Shown: positions 7,634-13,817 of the stretch, piece after piece
How positions within the stretch are numbered: the first letter of the stretch is position 1
Layout of the letters: each line of letters starts with the position of its first letter
Origin: JBKJTP01 sp046590195
Lineage (GTDB): Bacteria > Bacteroidota > Ignavibacteria > Palsa-1295
NCBI GenBank assembly: GCA_046590195.1
Contig: JBKJTP010000182.1
Coordinates: 1-16,999 of the forward strand
Length of the DNA: 16,999 bases
Direction: 5' to 3'
Position numbers and translations under genes: made by a program
The notes under the pieces: generated by a model
What the model was told of the DNA's origin: nothing
What the model saw: only the letters and a program-made list of their open reading frames with translations
Databases searched by the model: none

Positions 7634-8206
7634 GTGAGCACTGAACGGATGTTCCTTGCAATCCCTGTCGAGGATCGTTTGCGTTTGCAACTTCAGGAGT
7701 TGCAGGAGATAGCACTCGAGACGCTTCGCGATCATGGCATCACCGATGTGCGGCCTGATGATCTTCGCAATGCGCATATCACTGTTCGCTTCCTTGGTGA
7801 TGTAGCATCAGCGCCACTCATCAAAGCACTAGATCGCAAGGCGCTTGAGTCCGAGACATTCCAGTTTTGTGTCAGCAAGATCGGCGTTTTCGATAGTCCA
7901 GCCAATGCGAGAGTGCTGTGGGCGGGTGTCGATCAGCTGGAAAGTTTTCGTGAGTTGCGAGGCGAGATAGATAGTTTGCTCCAGCCATTTGACTTCAAAG
8001 AAGAGCGTAATTCTTACACTCCGCATCTCACGCTTGCTCGATTTCGTGGACCTCAGGATATTCGTGGATGCTTTACAGAACTCGCACAACTCACTGATGT
8101 ATGTGCAGTTGAAAGTTACACGGTAGAAGGAGTAGTGCTCTATAGCAGTAGGCTCTCCCCGCACGGCGCGACCCATACGAAGAGAGCTCTACTAAATCTT
8201 AGTTAA
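7634..8206 (+). CDS. thpR: RNA 2',3'-cyclic phosphodiesterase (2'-5' RNA ligase family)
   Basis: This is a member of the 2H phosphoesterase superfamily; ThpR opens 2',3'-cyclic phosphates at RNA ends and can join 2'-5' RNA ends in vitro. Both catalytic H-x-T-x motifs are present: HITV (H48, T50) and HLTL (H131, T133). They are spaced as expected, in a protein of 190 residues, the usual length. The N-terminal RMFLAIPV strand and the C-terminal SRLSPHGATHTKRALL segment also fit the family. The GTG at 7634 is used as start; ATG 7649 (MFLAIPV) is an alternative and neither has a clear ribosome binding site. The gene sits 33 bp after the repeat-protein gene on the same strand and only 13 bp from the convergent minus-strand gene, with no terminator hairpin visible between them. 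Confidence 0.92.
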   Translation: MSTERMFLAIPVEDRLRLQLQELQEIALETLRDHGITDVRPDDLRNAHITVRFLGDVASAPLIKALDRKALESETFQFCVSKIGVFDSPANARVLWAGVDQLESFRELRGEIDSLLQPFDFKEERNSYTPHLTLARFRGPQDIRGCFTELAQLTDVCAVESYTVEGVVLYSSRLSPHGATHTKRALLNLS

Positions 8207-8219
8207 CTTCGGGGGGTAT

Positions 8220-8615
8220 TTAGATCGATACTTCGCCACGTGTGATCGGCTTGTAATCGCTCGATGCGCGAGTTGGCTTTTCAACCTTGATCACATCGAC
8301 GATGCGAAGTGCTGGTCCAAGCATGCACGCAGTGACAGCATCTGGATCAGGTATGACCTTCAACTCGACGTCGGCCCCCATACGGAGTACCTTGTTCAGC
8401 ATCTCGTCCGTGCCGGTAAGCATATACTTCGCGCCTGCAGAATCGAGATAAAAGCAACCTGCTGCAAGATCGGTCTTATAGATCTTACCATCGATCACGT
8501 ACGAAGAGTCGGCCTTCGCTGCTGCATCAGTTGCGATCACATCATCAGCTTGAGATACCCCTGGAGCAATGATGAGCCCCAATAGTAAGGCGGCTGTTGC
8601 GATAAAGTTTTTCAT
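8220..8615 (-). CDS. Small secreted protein of unknown function
   Basis: No family is recognised. The 131 residues start with a clear signal peptide (MKNFIATAALLLGLIIAPG, likely cleavage after SQA at residue 23), so the mature protein of about 108 residues is periplasmic or extracellular. The mature part has two cysteines (C54 and C97) that could form a disulfide, and alternates short strands with turns (YVIDGKIYKTDLAAGCFYLD; ADVELKVIPDPDAVTACMLG), suggesting a compact beta fold such as an OB-like or small barrel domain. The ATG start is well placed after a 271-bp intergenic region. It is convergent with thpR. Confidence 0.75.
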   Translation of the reverse strand: MKNFIATAALLLGLIIAPGVSQADDVIATDAAAKADSSYVIDGKIYKTDLAAGCFYLDSAGAKYMLTGTDEMLNKVLRMGADVELKVIPDPDAVTACMLGPALRIVDVIKVEKPTRASSDYKPITRGEVSI

Positions 8616-8724
8616 AGTAGTAGAGCAATAAAGATTTCCGGTACTAGACTATCTACTACGATTGCCGCGCCAGTTTCTCGTCTCGCTTCTCATAAGAATC
8701 TTCCTCATCGCTCCACATTGATAC

Positions 8725-8749
8725 TGGCCCAAATCGACGAATTTGGCCA
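8725..8749. repeat. Imperfect inverted repeat upstream of the small secreted protein
   Basis: TGGCC(C)AAAT and ATTTGGCCA form a 9-bp inverted repeat with one extra C in the left arm and a 6-nt loop. It lies about 110 bp upstream of the minus-strand gene that starts at 8615. A separate 12-bp perfect palindrome, GAGAAATTTCTC, lies at 8794-8805. Either could be an operator; nothing in the sequence proves it. The rest of 8616-8830 shows no gene. Confidence 0.3.
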
Positions 8750-8830
8750 CTTCTGCTCAGTTTATCAAAGTATTGAATTTTTCACTTCGCAAGGAGAAAT
8801 TTCTCGTCTTGAGATATTCCCCACCATAGA

Positions 8831-8860
8831 ATAAAAAAGCCCGGCATGTTTGCCGGGCTT
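8831..8860 (-). terminator. Rho-independent terminator of the Ig-like/DUF4397 lipoprotein gene
   Basis: A perfect 10-bp stem (8837-8846 with 8851-8860, loop 8847-8850) has an A-run on the left (8833-8838), which reads as a U-run on the minus strand. It lies 27 bp past the stop of the minus-strand lipoprotein gene, so it is oriented to end that transcript. Confidence 0.9.
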
Positions 8861-8886
8861 CATGAAAAACTGGATCTAAGGAGCGG

Positions 8887-9915
8887 CTACTGACCTGGGT
8901 CGAGTATGATCGTCGCGGTCAACGCATTCGCTGGCGCGCCAGGGGTCGCGTTGCCATACATCACCACGGTGTAGAGCTTACCGGCCTTTAGCGCTGACGG
9001 GCCGTTCAGTGTCAACGTAGCTAATGTTGCGCCGGCCTCATCCACTATCACAAGCGCACTTGTATTGAGATTGATCTGCGTGAATGCGCCATTGGACGTT
9101 CCATACTCGACAAAGTTAGGTGTCATAGCAGGACCTTGCGCAACGTCCAGAATCACCTTCACTTTCGGTGCATTCTTCGATGCGTGAATGAATCTCACAC
9201 CTGCCAGAGGAGAGGATGGCGCAGTCCCACGTGGTGTATTGACGACGATGAGTTCATCTTCGGTACCAAGACCCGAGTAGATCGCGATAAGGCTATTTGC
9301 GGAATCAACATCAAGCTTTTGACTCGATGCAAGTTCGACCCCAGAAGTTGTCTGGAAGATGATCGTCCGCTCGCCGACCGGTGCATCTGCTGAGGCGTAC
9401 TGGCCATATTGCAGACCGCTGATCAACACTTCATCCTTTACCTTGAGGAAGATGGGCAGGGTTAGGTCTGGCTGTGCATAGAACGCTCCGATAGTCGTAC
9501 GCTTGACGGGGATCACATTTCCCTGGAGCGTGATCACGATCGAATCCGCAGAAGAACGAATGACAACTCTACTAGTTAGATTGCCTGTCATCACAGGGCA
9601 TGCACGGAAGCTGAGATCAAGCGATGAACCTGCTGCGACTGTAACTGGAAGTGTTGCTCCAACCCACGTGACATCACTGCCTGAAAGTTCGATCGCCGTG
9701 ATCGTGGAGGCAAAGTTGGCCGTGTTGTTAAAGGTGATCGTAGTATCCTGGCATTCGCCTGCATAGAGAGTGCCGTAGTTGATCGTAGAAGGTCCGCTGA
9801 GTAGAGGCCTTACTGGTTGCGGCGTAATCGGATCATCGTCGCTACAGCTTGATAAAGAAAGGCTGAGCATAAGGACGGTTAGTCCGTACAGTGTATTACG
9901 CAGAAATGAATTCAT
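8887..9915 (-). CDS. Outer-membrane lipoprotein with Ig-like (choice-of-anchor/HYDIN-type) domain and DUF4397 domain
   Basis: The 342-residue precursor begins with a lipoprotein signal peptide ending in LSSC (lipid cysteine C24). The next residues are SDDDP, which resemble the acidic lipoprotein export signal that sends Bacteroidota lipoproteins to the outside of the cell. Residues about 38-136 look like an Ig-like 'abnormal spindle/HYDIN-type' domain (INYGTLYAGECQDTTITF, then VVIRSSADSIVITLQGNVIP) with C55 and C106. Residues about 140-342 are a DUF4397 domain with the typical VRFIHASKNAPKVKVILD strand and a C-terminal KLYTVVMYGNA strand. Function is unknown; surface binding or adhesion is a guess. 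It is a paralogue of the next gene upstream on this strand, but with the Ig-like domain added. It has its own terminator. Confidence 0.82.
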   Translation of the reverse strand: MNSFLRNTLYGLTVLMLSLSLSSCSDDDPITPQPVRPLLSGPSTINYGTLYAGECQDTTITFNNTANFASTITAIELSGSDVTWVGATLPVTVAAGSSLDLSFRACPVMTGNLTSRVVIRSSADSIVITLQGNVIPVKRTTIGAFYAQPDLTLPIFLKVKDEVLISGLQYGQYASADAPVGERTIIFQTTSGVELASSQKLDVDSANSLIAIYSGLGTEDELIVVNTPRGTAPSSPLAGVRFIHASKNAPKVKVILDVAQGPAMTPNFVEYGTSNGAFTQINLNTSALVIVDEAGATLATLTLNGPSALKAGKLYTVVMYGNATPGAPANALTATIILDPGQ

Positions 9916-9983
9916 AGTGATAAATAATGGAGCATACGATCCTCATGATCGATCTGCTATTGTAGACGGATATCCCGCATTCG

Positions 9984-10020
9984 AAAAAGGGTCATGGGTC
10001 TTGCCGACCTATGACCCTTT
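9984..10020 (-). terminator. Probable terminator of the short DUF4397 lipoprotein gene
   Basis: A 15-bp stem (9986-10000 with 10006-10020), with one mismatch on the minus strand and a 5-nt loop, is followed on the minus strand by a T-run (complement of 9984-9988). It sits about 50 bp past the stop of the upstream minus-strand gene. It therefore separates the two DUF4397 paralogues into different transcripts. The plus strand has fewer T residues after the stem, so the minus orientation is preferred. Confidence 0.8.
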
Positions 10021-10072
10021 CGTTCAGCACTTCTGGCTGTGCAATTATTGTGCTGCCTGCAACTAAGGTCTC

Positions 10073-10786
10073 TTACTGACCCGGCTCGAGCAGGACGCGT
10101 GCTTCCAGCCTGTTGACAGTCGCGTTCGCGTCAGCATTACCGTAGAGCACGACAGTGTACAGTTTGCCTGGAAGCAATGCTGCAACACCTGTCAGTGGAA
10201 GACTATAGATCTCAGTGCCACCTTCGTTGACCACAACGAGCGCCGTTGTGCTGACATTGATCGTTGTGAATGCGTCGTTCGATCGACCGTATTCAACAAG
10301 ATCCTGTGTTAGTGCAGGGCCGCTTGCAGCATCAAGACGAACCTTGACCTTGCCGGCATTCTTTGATGCATGAATGAATCGAACACCTGCAAATGGCGCC
10401 GCTGGTGCTGTGCCCTTGAGCGTGCTCGAGGTGAGTACTTCCTGGTTCAAACCAGAACCCGAATAGATCGCCCATACGCTGCGCTCTGGCTGGATGTTGA
10501 CATTCCCGCTCTTTATCAGCTCTGTACCTGACTGAGCCTGGAAAATGAACTCGCGGTCGCCATAAGGTGCAAGACCTGATGCAAACTGGCCATACTCAAG
10601 ATCACGGATCGTGACGCTATCGCCAACCTTTACATAAACTGGCAACGTCTGATCAGGATGAGCGTAGAATGCGCTAACATGCGTTCGCTTGCCTGCATTT
10701 GGATCGACGGCAACAGGATCGTCACCGCACGAGGATACGGCTGCGGTTGAAATCGCGAGCGTGAGAAGTAGTAGTAATTTCTTCAT
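10073..10786 (-). CDS. DUF4397-domain lipoprotein
   Basis: The 237-residue precursor has a lipoprotein signal peptide with the lipobox AVSSC (lipid cysteine C20), followed by GDDP, again an acidic start suited to surface export in Bacteroidota. Residues about 35-237 form a DUF4397 domain that aligns along its whole length with the C-terminal domain of the neighbouring paralogue. Shared segments include AFYA-P-TLP, EYGQ/QYGQ-AS, GVRFIHASKNA, VEYG-SN-AFT and KLYTVV-YGNA, with both proteins ending in EPGQ/DPGQ. There is no Ig-like domain. Function is unknown. The gene lies downstream of a G-tract and 7-bp repeat array, and the candidate promoter boxes between the array and the start are weak. 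Confidence 0.85.
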   Translation of the reverse strand: MKKLLLLLTLAISTAAVSSCGDDPVAVDPNAGKRTHVSAFYAHPDQTLPVYVKVGDSVTIRDLEYGQFASGLAPYGDREFIFQAQSGTELIKSGNVNIQPERSVWAIYSGSGLNQEVLTSSTLKGTAPAAPFAGVRFIHASKNAGKVKVRLDAASGPALTQDLVEYGRSNDAFTTINVSTTALVVVNEGGTEIYSLPLTGVAALLPGKLYTVVLYGNADANATVNRLEARVLLEPGQ

Positions 10787-10854
10787 GGGCTTTTGTAAGC
10801 TAATAGTTGAGTATAAGAAACGTATATGGCTGAGTGAGGTTCATAGCGAAAATC

Positions 10855-10902
10855 GGGCCGGGGGTGGGGAAGGGTATAGGGTATAGGGTATAAGGTATTG
10901 GG
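10855..10902 (+). repeat. G-tract array with 7-bp GGGTATA tandem repeat
   Basis: The plus strand carries seven runs of three or more G (10855, 10860, 10866, 10872, 10879, 10886 and 10900) separated by 1-4 bases for the first six. This fits the usual G-quadruplex formula. The later part is three exact copies of GGGTATA (10872-10892) and a fourth degenerate copy (10893-10899). It lies between the stop of the GNAT-like gene and the start of the short DUF4397 lipoprotein, about 70-115 bp upstream of that start. Slippage could change its length. Confidence 0.85.
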
Positions 10903-10914
10903 ATGCCTCGAGAC

Positions 10915-11190
10915 TTAGTCCTTTGCTACAAGGGACTGGGAAGAGGGGTTCTCATCGACGTAATCCTTTACGAAGGGGCAGGAGGGTTTGATCTTGTAGC
11001 CCTTTTCAGTGGCGTATTTCAGTGCAGCTTCGATCAATTGTGTGCCGTACCCATTGCCTTGCATGGCATAAGGGACGCCAGTGTGGACCATATCCATCAC
11101 GCCATCCTTAAGATAATACTTCAATTCGCCCTGCTGCTCGTCTTCCTCAAAGAAGAATAGCTCGTCTTTCTCGTCGTGTTCTATTGTCAT
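10915..11190 (-). CDS. Small GNAT-like N-acetyltransferase (COG2388/NATD1-like)
   Basis: This 91-residue protein corresponds to the short acetyltransferase-like family related to human NATD1. The core is H-TGVPYAMQGNGYGTQLIEAALKYA, where Q-G-N-G-Y-G-T is the acetyl-CoA pyrophosphate-binding loop, followed by GYKIKPSCPFVKDYV with the conserved CPFV motif. These proteins lack much of the full GNAT fold and their substrates are mostly unknown. The frame extends 23 residues further upstream to 11259, but that stretch runs toward an inverted repeat and does not fit the family. The ATG at 11190 starts just before the first expected strand and has AGGA a few bases upstream, so I use it. It is divergent from infA across a 429-bp gap. 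Confidence 0.82.
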   Translation of the reverse strand: MTIEHDEKDELFFFEEDEQQGELKYYLKDGVMDMVHTGVPYAMQGNGYGTQLIEAALKYATEKGYKIKPSCPFVKDYVDENPSSQSLVAKD

Positions 11191-11619
11191 GTTCCTGGAT
11201 TTTTGTCGATTTATCGCTAACATCGGGCCACCAATCTTGATAGGTCCTATAGTGCGCATAGGTCGTATAGGACCTATCGCCCTGTCTTATAGCGGCCAGT
11301 CCACCGATGAAGAACCTAACCCCACCCGAGAGAGTTAGACGGCACTTCTGGAGAACCCCTCAGCTTTTCCTACAGCATTTAGCCCATAATTGGGCCATCC
11401 TCCTTCGGTCTCTTCCAAAAGGGTATGAACCTTAACAGGTTTCACTAAAACGTGGAACATTCGCCCATGCAAGGGCGTTAGTGGCCCGCGTTCAATCCCC
11501 ATGGTAGCCCGAAAGTTCTTGATTTTTGCGGTTTTTGGCGGCAAAAAGAGCGTTTTGACTGGGGTTAAAGAGCCTTTTTGACTGGGTTTTTTGAACCCCG
11601 GAATCACCAACAAAACTGA
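11191..11619. other. 429-bp intergenic region between the GNAT-like gene and infA
   Basis: No convincing gene is seen. It holds the ATAGGTC inverted repeat (11239-11278), two small hairpins (11382-11395 and 11462-11477), a split parS-like dyad (11439-11458) and a direct repeat of TTTTGACTGGG (11553-11563 and 11576-11586) within 70 bp of the infA start. The minus-strand frame through 11335-11724 overlaps infA and has no recognisable domain. The promoter of the ribosomal operon should be here; the TTGACT in each direct repeat could be a -35 box, but no good -10 box is found at 17 bp. Confidence 0.6.
11239..11278. repeat. Inverted repeat with ATAGGTC half-sites
   Basis: The arms 11239-11251 and 11266-11278 are perfect 13-bp inverted copies with a 14-nt loop. 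A further direct near-copy, ATAGGTCGTATA (11258-11269), sits 18 bp after ATAGGTCCTATA (11240-11251) and overlaps the right arm. No T-run follows on either strand, so it is less likely a terminator and more likely a protein-binding array or a small dispersed palindrome. Confidence 0.75.
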
Positions 11620-11838
11620 GTGGCAAAACAGGGAGCTATCAAGGTCGATGGAACAATCGCAGAGGCACTGCCAAATGCGACATTCCGAGTACGCCTGGAG
11701 AACGGACACGAGATCCTCGCGCACGTCTCTGGCAAGATGAGGATGAATTTCATCAAGATCTTGGAAGGCGATAAGGTAACAGTGGAGTTGTCTCCGTATG
11801 ACCTCTCCAAAGGTAGGATTACCTATCGCTATAAATAA
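11620..11838 (+). CDS. infA: Translation initiation factor IF-1
   Basis: This is the small OB-fold factor that occupies the ribosomal A site with IF-3 and IF-2 during initiation. The 72-residue length is exactly that of the family, and the sequence is canonical: MAKQGAIKVDGTI, then ALPNATFRVRLENGH, GKMRMNFIKILEGDKVTVELSPYDL and the terminal GRITYRYK. The start is GTG at 11620 with no clear Shine-Dalgarno sequence. It is the first gene of the alpha-operon block and lies 32 bp before rpmJ. In many bacteria secY, adk and map come before it, but not here. Confidence 0.97.
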   Translation: MAKQGAIKVDGTIAEALPNATFRVRLENGHEILAHVSGKMRMNFIKILEGDKVTVELSPYDLSKGRITYRYK

Positions 11839-11870
11839 GGTTTTACGAATCTCTTAATTTTAGGACGCAC

Positions 11871-11987
11871 ATGAAAGTCCAGGCATCAGTAAAGAAGCGC
11901 TGCGAAGATTGCAAGATGATCACCCGTAAGGGGATCGTCCGTGTTATTTGCAAGAAGAACCCAAAGCACAAGCAGCGTCAGGGATAA
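11871..11987 (+). CDS. rpmJ: 50S ribosomal protein L36
   Basis: This 38-residue zinc-ribbon protein of the large ribosomal subunit starts MKVQASVKKRCEDCK and ends KHKQRQG. The zinc ligands C11, C14, C27 and H33 are all present, so it is the zinc-binding form. The ATG is preceded by AGGA 6-9 bases upstream. It sits between infA and rpsM, its usual position, and the surrounding spacing (32 and 29 bp) fits co-transcription. Confidence 0.97.
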   Translation: MKVQASVKKRCEDCKMITRKGIVRVICKKNPKHKQRQG

Positions 11988-12016
11988 TTTTTATTAGGTA
12001 GAAGACAAGTTCTTAC

Positions 12017-12397
12017 ATGGCACGTATTGCAGGTATCGACCTTCCAAAGAACAAACGTTCAGTCATCGGACTGACGTACATTTACGGCATTGGCCGTACG
12101 ACCGCTGCTAGCATCCTCAAGCAAGTCGGCATCTCGGAAGACAAGAAAGTCAATGAGCTCACAGAAGATGAGGTCACATCGATCCGTCAGATCATTCAGA
12201 ATGACCTGAAGGTTGAGGGTGTCGCTCGCTCAGAGCAGCAGCTTGCGATCAAGCGCCTGATGGATATCGGCAGCTATCGCGGCGTCCGCCATCGCCGTGG
12301 ATTGCCAGCACGTGGCCAGCGTACACGTACGAACAGCCGTACCCGTAAGGGCCGCCGTAAGACGGTAGCAGGTAAGAAGAAGGCCGTCAAGAAGTAA
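12017..12397 (+). CDS. rpsM: 30S ribosomal protein S13
   Basis: S13 lies in the head of the small subunit and contacts tRNA and the large subunit. The 126 residues are canonical: MARIAGIDLPKNKR, then TYIYGIGRTTAASIL with its helix-hairpin-helix, the SYRGVRHRRGLPARGQRTRTN segment and a Lys/Arg-rich C-terminal tail that reaches into the P site. It begins with ATG 29 bp after rpmJ. An 80-bp gap with a strong hairpin separates it from rpsK. Confidence 0.98.
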   Translation: MARIAGIDLPKNKRSVIGLTYIYGIGRTTAASILKQVGISEDKKVNELTEDEVTSIRQIIQNDLKVEGVARSEQQLAIKRLMDIGSYRGVRHRRGLPARGQRTRTNSRTRKGRRKTVAGKKKAVKK

Positions 12398-12404
12398 TTG
12401 ATGT

Positions 12405-12440
12405 AAGACGGGTGCAGCCAAAAGGCTTTGCACCCGTCTT
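12405..12440 (+). promoter_or_regulatory. Strong hairpin between rpsM and rpsK
   Basis: A perfect 12-bp outer stem (12405-12416 with 12429-12440) encloses an inner 3-bp stem GCC/GGC with an AAAA loop. The T-rich part that follows starts only after CTTATCG, so it is not a standard terminator. It could act as a partial terminator, an attenuator or an RNA-processing or stabilising structure that sets the ratio of downstream genes. Confidence 0.6.
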
Positions 12441-12477
12441 CTTATCGTTTTTAGATACTCCTCATTAAAGGATACTC

Positions 12478-12870
12478 GTGGCAAAAGCAGCAGCAGGTCA
12501 GAAGAAGAAAAAGAAAGTCGTCGCAGAAGCGAACGGCGTAGCACACATTCAGGCTACGTTCAATAACGTCATCATCACGCTTACCGATAACTCGGGCAAC
12601 ACCCTTAGCTGGGCAAGCGCTGGTAAGATGGGCTTCAAGGGCTCACGTAAGAACACTCCGTTCGCATCACAGGTCGCTGCTGAAGCATGTGGCCGTGAAG
12701 CCTACGACATGGGTCTTCGCCGAGTAGAAGTTCTGATCAAGGGACCAGGGTCGGGCCGCGAAGCAGCTGTCCGTGCACTGCAGGTTGCAGGTATCGAAGT
12801 GCTTGCCATCCGCGATCATACGCCGATGCCGCACAACGGTTGCCGTCCTCCAAAGAAGCGCCGCGTCTAA
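12478..12870 (+). CDS. rpsK: 30S ribosomal protein S11
   Basis: S11 is part of the platform of the small subunit and binds near the 3' end of 16S rRNA. The 130 residues show the typical Lys-rich start, then AHIQATFNNVIITLTDNSGN, SWASAGKMGFKGSRKNTPFASQ, VLIKGPGSGREAAVRALQ and the C-terminal DHTPMPHNGCRPPKKRRV. The start is GTG at 12478, with AAAGGA 5 bases upstream, which supports it. It is followed by a 170-bp gap before rpsD. Confidence 0.98.
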   Translation: MAKAAAGQKKKKKVVAEANGVAHIQATFNNVIITLTDNSGNTLSWASAGKMGFKGSRKNTPFASQVAAEACGREAYDMGLRRVEVLIKGPGSGREAAVRALQVAGIEVLAIRDHTPMPHNGCRPPKKRRV

Positions 12871-12876
12871 TTAATT

Positions 12877-12901
12877 AAGAATTAAGAGTGAAGAATTAAG
12901 A
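12877..12901 (+). repeat. Short AT-rich direct repeat after rpsK
   Basis: AAGAATTAAGA occurs at 12877-12887 and again at 12891-12901, directly after the rpsK stop and a TTAATTAA stretch. The rest of the gap to rpsD (12902-13040) holds no supported gene. The repeat is simple and could be slippage-derived. Confidence 0.6.
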
Positions 12902-13040
12902 ATGGCAGCTGCTGCGCCGCTCCTTTTCCTTCCTCATCGTAGATAAGTTTTTAAGAGTGATCTTTTACGTCGTAAACTCCACAGCTATGAGCGGAGGATG
13001 AAGGCGAAAGATCAAATAACAAAGTACTCGAACAAGATCC

Positions 13041-13673
13041 ATGGCTCGTTATACAGATGCTAGTTGTAAGCTTTGCCGCCGAGAGCGTCAGAAGCTCTTT
13101 CTAAAGGGCGCAAAGTGTTACTCTGAGAAGTGCCCAGTCGATAAGCGCAGTTACCCACCAGGACAGCACGGCCTCGCACGCCGTCAGAAGGTCTCTGAGT
13201 ACGGTGTTCAGCTTCGTGAGAAGCAGAAGGTCCGCCGCCTCTATGGCGTCCTCGAGAGCCAGTTCCGCAACACCTACGAGAAGGCAGCCCGCCTTCGCGG
13301 TGTTACCGGTGATAACCTCGTCAAGCTGCTCGAGCGCCGCTTCGACAATGTCGTTTACCGCCTCAATATTGCTCCTTCACGTAAGGCAGCACGTCAGATC
13401 ATTCTCCACCGTCACATCCTGGTCAATGGTAAGTCGGTAAACATTCCGTCTTTCCTCGTAAGCCCAGGTGATATCATCACGGTAAAAGAGACCTCACGCA
13501 AACTTGATGTGATCCATGAGTCGCTCAAGCGCACTCGTGGCGATTCAGGCACACCAAACTGGTTAACATTCGATAAGGGTAGCCTCACCGGTACCTTCCT
13601 CGCAGTACCAGAGCGCGCTGATATTCAGTTGAACGCCAACGAGCAGCTCATCGTCGAGCTCTACTCGAAGTAA
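13041..13673 (+). CDS. rpsD: 30S ribosomal protein S4
   Basis: S4 is a primary 16S rRNA-binding protein that starts small-subunit assembly. The 210-residue sequence has the N-terminal zinc-type motif with C9, C12, C26 and C31 (ASCKLCRRERQKLFLKGAKC...KCPVDKR), then SYPPGQHG, the S4-type RNA-binding fold around VYRLNIAPSRKAARQIILHRHILVNG, and a canonical C-terminus ending QLIVELYSK. In other bacteria S4 also represses its operon by binding the mRNA; whether it does so here is unknown. The start is ATG at 13041. Confidence 0.98.
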   Translation: MARYTDASCKLCRRERQKLFLKGAKCYSEKCPVDKRSYPPGQHGLARRQKVSEYGVQLREKQKVRRLYGVLESQFRNTYEKAARLRGVTGDNLVKLLERRFDNVVYRLNIAPSRKAARQIILHRHILVNGKSVNIPSFLVSPGDIITVKETSRKLDVIHESLKRTRGDSGTPNWLTFDKGSLTGTFLAVPERADIQLNANEQLIVELYSK

Positions 13674-13689
13674 CAAGTTCTTTACGATC

Positions 13690-13718
13690 GCCCGCTTGCA
13701 CATTGTGCTTCAGCGGGC
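13690..13718 (+). promoter_or_regulatory. Hairpin between rpsD and rpoA
   Basis: A 7-bp stem GCCCGCT/AGCGGGC (13690-13696 with 13712-13718) encloses a second 4-bp stem GCAC/GTGC with an ATT loop (13698-13708). Only TTTCGAGTTT follows, a poor T tract. It may be a weak terminator or an RNA-processing element inside the operon. Confidence 0.55.
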
Positions 13719-13728
13719 TTTCGAGTTT

Positions 13729-13758
13729 GACGGTAGCCCGTCCGACGGTAACCCGTCC
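13729..13758 (+). repeat. 15-bp tandem duplication between rpsD and rpoA
   Basis: GACGGTAGCCCGTCC (13729-13743) is followed at once by GACGGTAACCCGTCC (13744-13758), differing at one base. Each copy has GACGG and CCGTC (or CCCGTC) ends that can pair as a small hairpin. It lies 60 bp before the rpoA start. Confidence 0.8.
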
Positions 13759-13817
13759 ATATCAGTAGGTTTTCACACAAGTTTTTAAGTACTTCACAAT
13801 AAGGAGCTGCAAACAGT

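Noticed and set aside
11335..11724. 129-codon minus-strand frame upstream of and overlapping infA
   Set aside because: It covers the start of infA on the opposite strand and has no recognisable domain; its C-terminal part crosses several hairpins. I treat it as a chance frame, though its open length within intergenic DNA is worth a database search.
12902..12946. Tiny Ala/Leu-rich reading frame of 14 codons in the rpsK-rpsD gap
   Set aside because: It is very short, has no ribosome binding site and resembles no known leader peptide.
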